Part shown: positions 57,124 to 64,000 of the stretch, in pieces | Numbering within the stretch: position 1 is the first letter of the stretch | Layout of the letters: every line of letters begins with the position of its first letter | Source: Ixodes scapularis | Lineage: Eukaryota; Arthropoda; Arachnida; Ixodida; Ixodidae | Assembly (NCBI RefSeq): GCF_016920785.2 | Contig: NW_024609857.1 | Location: forward strand, 10,311,618 to 10,375,617 | Reading direction: 5' to 3' | Length of the DNA stretch: 64,000 nt | Position numbers and translations under genes: made by a program | The notes under the pieces: generated by a model | Database searches by the model: none | Told to the model about the DNA's origin: nothing | The model's input: only the letters and a program-made list of their open reading frames with translations

Positions 57124-57450
57124 ACTCTTAGAAATCGGAAGCGTCCACTTTCCCGCAAAGCACTTGGGAGAACCAATAGCTGCAATTTTTGTGGGGAGCT
57201 TGACAAATGATGGAGCTGATAATATGTAAACAATCGAAGAAAAAAAAGAACTGTCTGCGTGCATGTTGGCACTGAGCATAATGTTTGATCGTGTGCAGAC
57301 CGTCTTCTTTTTTTTTTTTTTAAAGAGGGAAAAAGGGGGGGGGGGGAGGGGTAAGCATAATATTAACTCGTAATTCGCCGATCATCCTCCATAGATTTTA
57401 GCGATTGGCTCTCCCAAATGCTTTGCGGCAGAGCAGACACACCAGGGTCG
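57124..57450. mobile_element. Degenerate fold-back MITE, CACTCT family, copy 4
   Basis: The left end CACTCTTAGAAATCGGAAGC, then CCGCAAAGCACTTGGGAGAAC and CAATAGCTGCAA, pairs with AGCGATTGGCTCTCCCAAATG and CTTTGCGGCA near 57398-57430. The right terminus is lost after about 57445. The centre has gained poly-T (57308-57322) and a G tract (57337-57354). Confidence 0.7.
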
Positions 57451-57858
57451 CTAAACTCGTCAAGCACAACTTTGTGTCCGAAAGTTGCGGAACGCGCTAA
57501 TTGGACTCTCGCGACGCTGACGTCGCGCCGAGCGAGGTGTCAATCATTCGAAGCAAAGTTCATCGAGGCGCGCGTGCGGCGCGTGAGGGGCGCGAGGAGC
57601 CCGCTGATTGAACGGCTTCGCCGATGACGTAGCGCCTATTTGTCCCTACATCCCTACGCCAAGCTAAAATTAATGCTTTGCAGATTGTCCCTACGCGACC
57701 TGCTGACGCTCAAAATCCCTCCGAAGTTTGTGTTAAAAAGAAACCTCGTTTGTCCAAGTTGTCGCTGACGTCAAAGTGACGTTTCCGAACTTTGTGAGAG
57801 CCGTGGTTTGAGCTCGAGATCTTCGCTTCGGATCGAGGCGAAGTTAAACTTTGTCAAC

Positions 57859-58166
57859 ATGGCGGTGCCGTGCGCTGCGGCCGAGCTTATCTTCCGCCAC
57901 CGTCGGCGTCGCTACTGGGACCACTGGGGACGCCTTTCAACTCCCCGACGACAACTTTCGGCGACAGTACCGGCTATCGAAAGCCGTTGTGCGTTGACTC
58001 TGCGACGAGCTTCGTTCGCCGCCTCGGACCGTGGAACAACAAGTTCTCTGCGCGCTCCGGTTCTTCGGAACCGGTAGCTTTCAAGGCATGGTGGCGACTG
58101 ACGAGCACCTGTCAGTCTCCCACATGACTGTGCACCGGGCTGTCAGAGTTTTTTCGGCTGCCATCG
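57859..58166 (+). pseudogene. PIF/Harbinger transposase (HARBI1-like), N-terminal fragment
   Basis: The first frame reads MAVPCAAAELIFRHRRRRYW. After a shift near 57930 it reads FQLPDDNFRRQYRLSKAVVR, a TGA in place of Trp, LCDELRSP, VEQQVLCALRFFGTGSFQGM, ATDEHLSVSHMTVHRAVR. These are the HARBI1-type N-terminal blocks: an LxDxxFRxxYRLSK region, then LCALRFFATGSFQ and SVSxxTVHR, which form the helix-turn-helix region before the DDE core. The DDE nuclease part is missing; a poly-T/A block (58169-58190) follows. At least one frameshift and one stop make it inactive. The GC-rich sequence 57450-57858 may be its 5' region. Confidence 0.82.
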
Positions 58167-58356
58167 CTTTTTTTTTTATTTTTTTTTTTCTGTAATATCC
58201 GAAGAGGTACTAATAAGCTGGTATACAATTCAGAATGTTGGAAAACAAACAAGAACCGGGGTAATTCTTGGGTAGGGTCGAGTCTCCCGGCAGCCGGCAG
58301 AATTATGTCCCCGAAATTCTACTGGCAGTCGTCACTCATTGGCGGTCAAATCAGTT

Positions 58357-58410
58357 CATCGACAGATTGTTTCATCGACAGGTGTCATCGACAGATTTTT
58401 CATCGGCACG
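58357..58410. repeat. Short tandem repeat of TTCATCGACAG
   Basis: GTTCATCGACAGATT, GTTTCATCGACAGG, TGTCATCGACAGATTT and TTCATCGGCA follow one another, four imperfect units of 13-16 bp. Confidence 0.85.
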
Positions 58411-58660
58411 CGATGTAATCACATGAAAGAGATTGTCTTCCGTTAGAGGTATATACACATTAAGCATTTTCCCACCTTTAAACATGTAAGTGGGGTGTCC
58501 CATAACTAACACCCTAATAAGTGTAGCGATGGACCTTATAAAAAAAAAATGTAAACTTCACACCTTTAAAAATGGGTGATTTTTTAAACACGTTTCTTAA
58601 AACGTATGATAATGCCTACACCTTTTTATAAAGATGGAAAACTACAATTCCCCTTCTCGT

Positions 58661-58853
58661 CAGGCACGTAGCCAAGGGGAGGAGGGGGGGGGGGGGGGGG
58701 GGGGCATAAGGCCTGTCCTTCCCGCCCCCCCCCCCCCGAAATTTTCCATTTTGCTGGGGCCTCCTCTCCTCCCTCCCCCTCATAGAGCACTTTGTCATCG
58801 GCGCCCCCCCCCCCCCCCCCCCCCCCTTAAACGAAAATCTGGCTACGTGCCTG
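58661..58853. mobile_element. 193-bp hAT-type MITE with target duplication
   Basis: The ends CAGGCACGTAGCCA and TGGCTACGTGCCTG are perfect 14-bp inverted repeats beginning CAG. The 8-bp flanks CTTCTCGT (58653-58660) and CTTCTCCT (58854-58861) match at 7 of 8 positions. The interior is dominated by homopolymers: a 21-G run at 58684-58704, 13 C at 58725-58737 and 23 C at 58804-58826. The right-hand C run faces the left-hand G run, so the two can pair. Confidence 0.92.
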
Positions 58854-59000
58854 CTTCTCCTCAAGGTGTAATTACCGCAGTACATTTCTTTTTTGGGGTG
58901 TACACAGTGGCCCGGGACCCATTAATATGTCTGAACAAATAAATTACACAAACGAGTCGCCGAAACAGCACGTTGCTTCTTGGCGAGTGTCGAGGCAATA

Positions 59001-59162
59001 GGGAATTTTCGTAGACCGGTCTGCCCCCTCCGCTAAGAGTTCCGCAACGAAGAAGTTGCTACTGCGCCTGCGCGCCGATAGCCTTGACTGTGGAGTTCCC
59101 GCTATCGTAGCGGGTTGCGGAGGGCCCTTGCGGGGCGGCGAAAACGATCTACGAAAACTCCC
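59001..59162. mobile_element. 162-bp TA-flanked MITE
   Basis: GGGAATTTTCGTAGACCG pairs with CGATCTACGAAAACTCCC, and further inward CCCTCCGC with GCGGAGGG. TA flanks at 58999-59000 and 59163-59164. The ends resemble the MITE at 7819 (GGGAGTATTC). Confidence 0.87.
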
Positions 59163-59164
59163 TA

Positions 59165-61019
59165 ATATCGTCCGAAAACCGGCTTCAATATCGGCCGGAT
59201 GTACGGTTTTGCGCCTCGTCCCTACATCCGGCAGGTATGGGAGTACCGATGCAAATAAACGATTTATGTCTAATAGCACTGGCACCACTGATTTCTTAGG
59301 AGGCTAGATCGTGGATAGAGGCCTGTATTGCTGGGGTCGAGTGGCACCACCGGCAGTCATCGCTTCACACAACTAAATTTTATTACGTTATACTAAATTG
59401 TTCTCTACCATGAAACTCCTATCATGTTTCCGCAAATAACAGTTAATATTGTGGGCAAGAATATTAAACGCGTTAGAATACCAATCTTGTTTAACTAAAT
59501 GTTGTGTGGTTGAGGGTCCAGGGCTACTTTGTTGGGCGTTAACTGTTATGTGTTTAATGAGACAAGGGCTACCGAAAGTTATTGTGGAGTCATCCGTGAT
59601 TTCGGAGTCATCAAAGCTCAGCAAACGATAAGTTAGAATGGCTTTACTAGGGATTTTTGCATCGTTTTGACCGCTTGTACATAGTGCTTCATGGTGAAAG
59701 CTTTTTCTTTGAACTCCTGTGAGGGCTTCCGTGACAAACTGAAACTCGGAGCGTGCCGTTCAGTCGCTCGACGTGCCATTTATTTAGCAACCGAAGCAAG
59801 CGACGTCGGTAAAGTCAATCGTGCTCCGGCCAATTTTTTTTTAATCGATGTTCAAACGCTTGACGAATGTCTATTTGATCTCCAAGAACCCGACATAATC
59901 ATCGCAGCACATCATAAAATGCTCGCCCTCGAGCACCGCGTACAAGCTTCCAATTTTTGCATGTTTCTTCCTTAGACTTGCGTGAATTGCCTCATGATGT
60001 AAAAGGCCGAAGCAACAAGGACGAAAATGAAGGGAGAACTAGACAGGACGCGGCATATTGCCTGTCGTCAAGCAATGGCCGCCGGTGAGGCCAGTGACGG
60101 GCTCCCAATTCGCGATACAGGCTTGCACTGTGAGCGTTCTAATGCATTATACACCCACCGGGTGCTGCACGGAGAACAGGCCCGAACGAACTTGCCAAAT
60201 GCACCCAGTGCAGACTGATGCTGTCGCCATAGATGTAGAAAAGTACCGACCTCAAACCGAAACTAGCGCCTTTTTGTTCGACGTGATGGGTGGGAATGCG
60301 AGAGTGCAGTCGCTGCCATCATTTAAACGTTGGTTGCTGCAACGTGGAACTTACATTTGCGATGACTTCCACTTAAGCAACTCGGCAGTCAGAGATATCT
60401 ACAGACGGCGTAAGTTTCCGAAACCAGTTGACTACAAAACAGCATACGCTTGAGGAAATTGATGGCACTGTACGCGCAAGAGCTTGCTTCGTTTTAAGCA
60501 TAATATTATGAGTGAATAACTGAAAGGATACGGCTTAAATCTAGTTCTTTGGAACAGCTAGCAATACGTTTCGTAAGACTTTTTATTTCCCTGGCATTGA
60601 GAACGAGAGCTTTCTCAAAACTAAATATGACGGGGCGAGATAGCTGCCATTCATATATGACTTTGCTTGAGTCTCGGGCAACGTCTCCATGTTTAGCCTT
60701 CCCGGACGCTGAGTAAATGCGTCGCAGGTTTCTGCTGTGGGAGCTTTGTCGAACAATGTTGCACTTTTCACCCATACACAAATGATGCTAGGTCTCGCGG
60801 CCCCTGTGGTTGTTCTGGGGCTTTCATTGCACACTGGTAGGTTTCAGCGTCTGTACAGCTACAAAACGACTCAAATTTCGCGAATAAAAGACGGGCCGTC
60901 GATTCCTCCCTTCGTGAAATATCAGACGCTTACAATTCAAGCTCGCGTCTGAGTTTGTGGCCCGCGGGACGCGATTTCGAGCAGAAAACCAACTTTTTCT
61001 TTCAGTTCCGCTGTGCGAA
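59165..61019. other. No gene assigned; two unassigned ORFs
   Basis: Plus-strand ORFs at 59691-59975 (94 codons, with RAIYLATEASDVGKVN) and 60058-60453 (131 codons, with SFKRWLLQRGTYICDDFHL) look more protein-like than most here. I recognise no domain in either, and neither has a visible promoter, splice context or polyadenylation signal. They may be transposon remnants or exons of an unknown gene. Confidence 0.35.
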
Positions 61020-61330
61020 TGCCTCATCGTAGCAGACGAACTCTCGTCGTCTGCTCTCGCTCCTCGCCTGGGCGAGGCATGACGGGATTGTCGGCGCTAG
61101 AGAGCCCAAAGACGACGTACAGCGAGCGGCGTGAACGCTCGCCTCCCCGCGCTGTCTCGTGCTCTCGTGCATCGCCTAGGGATCGCGGGGGATTTTTCGT
61201 CAAAAGTTGCGAAGTTGAGCGCGCGCAGGGAGGAGGAAACTTTGCGGCGTTCTTTTGGTCACTCCCCCCGCTACGTCAAAAAGCGAAGAATGTTTTGCTC
61301 CACGAGTTTAGCTACCCAGGTTTCTTAGAG
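61020..61330 (+). repeat. GC-rich dispersed repeat related to 895-990
   Basis: The segment 61235-61320 matches 895-990. The upstream part (GAGGCATGACGGGATTGTCG and GCGCGC-rich sequence) may be the rest of the same repeat, missing at the other copy. Confidence 0.55.
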
Positions 61331-64000
61331 CTCACTTTGCAAGCGCGGCGCGCGCGGAGCGAACGCCACCAGGGGAAGGTCGTCGCTCGTTCAAAATTAA
61401 GAAAAAAAAAAGGAGCAGACTATTTACCCATTAACCCTCTTGATGAGAAATCTTTATGAAAAAAATAAAGTACATTTTAGGAAAAAGAAAACGGCTAAGC
61501 TCGGGAATCAACGCTGATTTCCATGGCGTATCAACTTGGCGGTCCACATCCCATCGCCTGCAAGACGGAATGCGCGGCGCTCCCAGTATTCTTCTTTTTT
61601 TTTTTTAAATCTGTTTCGAAGGCTTCTTTGACGTTCGGGCGCAGCGGGACACTCATCTCTTACTGAAATGGCTTCGCCGTCCCGCGGAGTCCTCTTCCCT
61701 CCGCCATTTTTTATTTCTTTATGCATTTCTTTTCTGTCTGATATCGACTGCAGAGACTTCTTGCGGTGTGTCCTCTGTCTTTGTCAGCTCCGTCTCACCT
61801 GGCGAGCTTGTACTGAGTCAGTGTATTAGACACGCTAGACCCTCCCACCCCCTCCGTCATCGAGGATGCATTCGTCGTGCTGCGAAAGAAATCTAGTTTT
61901 TTTTCTTTTTTTTTTTTTTTTTTTTTGAGCGACGCTCGGGAAAGCATTACTTGCTACGACTTCGCTTCTTATGTGAAAAAAGAGAGCAAGTGAATTTATT
62001 TTATGATCTTTTCTGTCTTAAAAAAAATTGGGTGATTCTATTACACGTTTGGGTGGCACTAATAGAACGAGCAAAATGAAACGTAATAGACATATATTAA
62101 AAAAAAAGAGCAGTACATACAGAATTTACGTGAGTTTATGCATTTCTGTTTCAAAACCAAAATATTTGTTTTTGGAAACTTTCTAATTTTTTTTATTAGT
62201 TGCAGTCTAATTTACTATGACATCTAATAAGACATTACCCATGTTACTTGAAAAAACGAAGGGACGTTTCGTAAGGTCGGAACGAAGAGAACCGTACTTT
62301 CAAAGGACGAGCAGGGGTGCGAGAGTTACAAGGAGCGGGGCAGAAATGTTCCATAAGAGGAACATATACAGGTCGTGAAAAGACAATACTCATTATTTTT
62401 ACTCGCAGTTAGTAATTTCAGATCGAGGCATAATTTGTACGGATGCGAGATGGCTTCAGACTTGGTTTTGAGACGTATGTCCTATAAAATATAGTTTCCA
62501 TTCATCATTTTGTTTTGTAGGCGGAATCTAAGTTTCCTCTGGCGTGAAGCAATGCTGTTGCATATATGCACTAACTCACAAAACTGACACTCTTCTGTCA
62601 GAAATCATCGTAATTATTTCGCGGCTGCTTAATTTAAACGTCTTTACTCTGGGTTTTCGCGCAACATCAAACATACCTACTCATGAAACCTCATCGGCAA
62701 GCCTCACATCCATTCAAACATTAGGAAATGGCTCGCAAATATCAGTCACATTGAGAGGGAAAGCGAAGATTTTATTAAAACTAAAGTGAAAGTAGAGGCG
62801 CGCTGGTTTAGGATAGACATAGGACCTATAGCAGAAGGGAAGTAAAGGAAGCTAAACAAACAGAACCATCATGTCAACGCTGGCAGAAATCCTCGTGCTA
62901 CCGTGGATGAGGCCACTACTAAAATAAAAACTGAGAATAGATCATGGCTGATATTCACCCGATATGAACAAACACAACAACAAAAAAACATGTCTTACAT
63001 GCATATGCAAGAACGTGGTTCCAATGCCGCGTGCCAAGTTTCTTCTCGAACTCATTGTTTAGCGGCATTCGAAGCTGGGATCTCTGGGTGACGCGCTTTC
63101 GGATCTGTACGCAGATTGTCTCTTGTATGATGTATAAGCAGTGCGACCCCGGCTTAAGGAGCATATAATTCAACTGGCCATGGCCGTGTTTTTCTGATGA
63201 CGACATTAAGGTTGCCAGGTATCTCCTGGATCTCATCAAAAGGCAGGGAATTTGGTTACATGTTATATGGCTCTTTCGTAAGACTCATTTCTTGTAGGGC
63301 GTCCATGCGCCTGCCATGGAACACTTCGCTTGCGTCTTCTGGTTAACCGTGCTTGCGTGTTTGTTTTTTGTTTTGTTTTTTCGTAGCAAATCCTGCGCAT
63401 AAGCCATCAAGTTGCAAGCAGATTCTCTCGCAGAGTCGGTGGATAAATGTTTATTTCATAATTGGTATTGTATACGTACGACAGAAAGAAGATGGGGATT
63501 GGGATTTCTTTTTCAAAATACCTCTGCTTACTTTAGCTTCCAGGCTGCTATACGAAATCTGCCTTGCCGAATATTTATACTGCCGCGCGCAGGGCCAAGC
63601 AAGCAGCGCTCGGTCCCGGACTTCTAGAAGATTCACGTTTATTACTGCTCGGGGCGTAACTTTTCTCATTTCGTCCTACTTTCTTGTTCTCGAAAGTGCC
63701 TGTCGAAATTGTCTGTGCCTTGTCGATTCGGTCTCACTCCCGCTTGCTGTTACGCCGCCAAATCGCCGCCCACTTTTTTGTTGTTTCGACGCGCGTTCTT
63801 TATTTTTGTTTGGCACAAGTTCGCCAATTAAAGTTTTAGTTTGAAACGAGATTTTCGCGGCTTCTGTTTATGTCATTCTTGACAACATGCGCCTCGTGAT
63901 CTCGTTGCTTCAAACCTCCAGCTTGCGTTCAAGGGAAATATTCTCACAACTATTTCTTATTTAAAAAAAAGCAGCTTGCACATGCTCTCTTGCGTTTGGT
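61331..64000. other. No gene; possible LTR-like segment at 63560-63840
   Basis: Poly-T at 61572-61584 and 61907-61926. Near 63567 a TATTTATACTGCC box is followed by GC-rich and T-rich sequence and ATTAAAGTTTTAG near 63827, a layout seen in BEL/Pao-type LTRs. No paired TG/CA ends or duplication could be found. The ORF 63353-63844 over this stretch has no family. Confidence 0.35.

Noticed and set aside
63353..63844. 163-codon plus-strand ORF as a gene
   Set aside because: T-rich hydrophobic translation without a family; the stretch looks more like an LTR or other regulatory DNA.

Overview
The window looks like a repeat-rich stretch of an animal nuclear genome. Long non-coding spans are punctuated by decayed transposable elements, microsatellites, G/C homopolymers and E-box or CRE palindromes, with no operons and no ribosome-binding sites. 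The mix of CR1/Jockey-type LINE fragments, many TA-flanked fold-back MITEs, and protein remnants of the PIF/Harbinger, Mutator-like, THAP-domain and Ty3/gypsy types resembles ixodid tick or other chelicerate DNA. That placement is an inference from general family resemblance; no gene here proves the species. I found no complete host gene, no rRNA or tRNA gene and no CRISPR array, and every recognisable coding stretch is a broken transposon gene.

Layout. 1-1.1 kb: dispersed repeats rich in TGACGTCA. 1.13-6.74 kb: a DNA transposon with about 1-kb terminal inverted repeats around a frameshifted DDE-like gene. 7.8-8.0 kb: a TA-flanked MITE. 8.12-10.74 kb: a 2.6-kb non-autonomous hAT-type element with a perfect 8-bp target duplication (GTGGAACC). 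It carries two tandem copies of a smaller TTAA-type element separated by a 57-bp palindrome. 11-17 kb: fold-backs and simple repeats. 17.98-18.98 kb: a TA-type element invaded twice by one MITE family. 20.2-20.6 kb: a minisatellite of CACGTG/TGACCT palindromes enclosed by 13-bp inverted repeats. 20.7-21.5 and 26.2-26.7 kb: minus-strand LINE 3' ends. 21.9 and 28.4 kb: further fold-back MITEs. 24.45-24.56 kb: a promoter-like cluster of CRE and NRF1-type sites. 31.2-32.0 kb: a TTAA element. 35.9-38.7 kb: a plus-strand LINE split at one TTAA by two adjacent TTAA elements, one carrying a THAP fragment. 44-45 kb: a second THAP pseudogene and a long-TIR element. 46.5-47.7 kb: a TTAA-flanked element with a Mutator-like transposase tail. 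48.8-49.4 kb: a gypsy integrase tail (minus strand). 49.5-50.1 and 53.2-55.1 kb: plus-strand LINE pseudogenes, the second interrupted by a MITE. 55.6-56.9 kb: LINE 3' fragments and a second copy of a TTAA element. 57.1-59.2 kb: a degenerate MITE, a Harbinger transposase fragment, a hAT MITE with its target duplication, and a TA-flanked MITE.

How it fits together. The main story is layered insertion. Several junctions can be read as empty sites: LINE sequence resumes after the TTAA elements, and an opposite TIR arm shows the uninterrupted sequence at a TA. This gives target-site rules directly from the sequence. Several TTAA-flanked families here, mostly with ends of the form AGG...CCT, form the most coherent group. 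THAP-like and Mutator-like protein remnants sit inside two of them, which suggests Kolobok-like elements rather than piggyBac.
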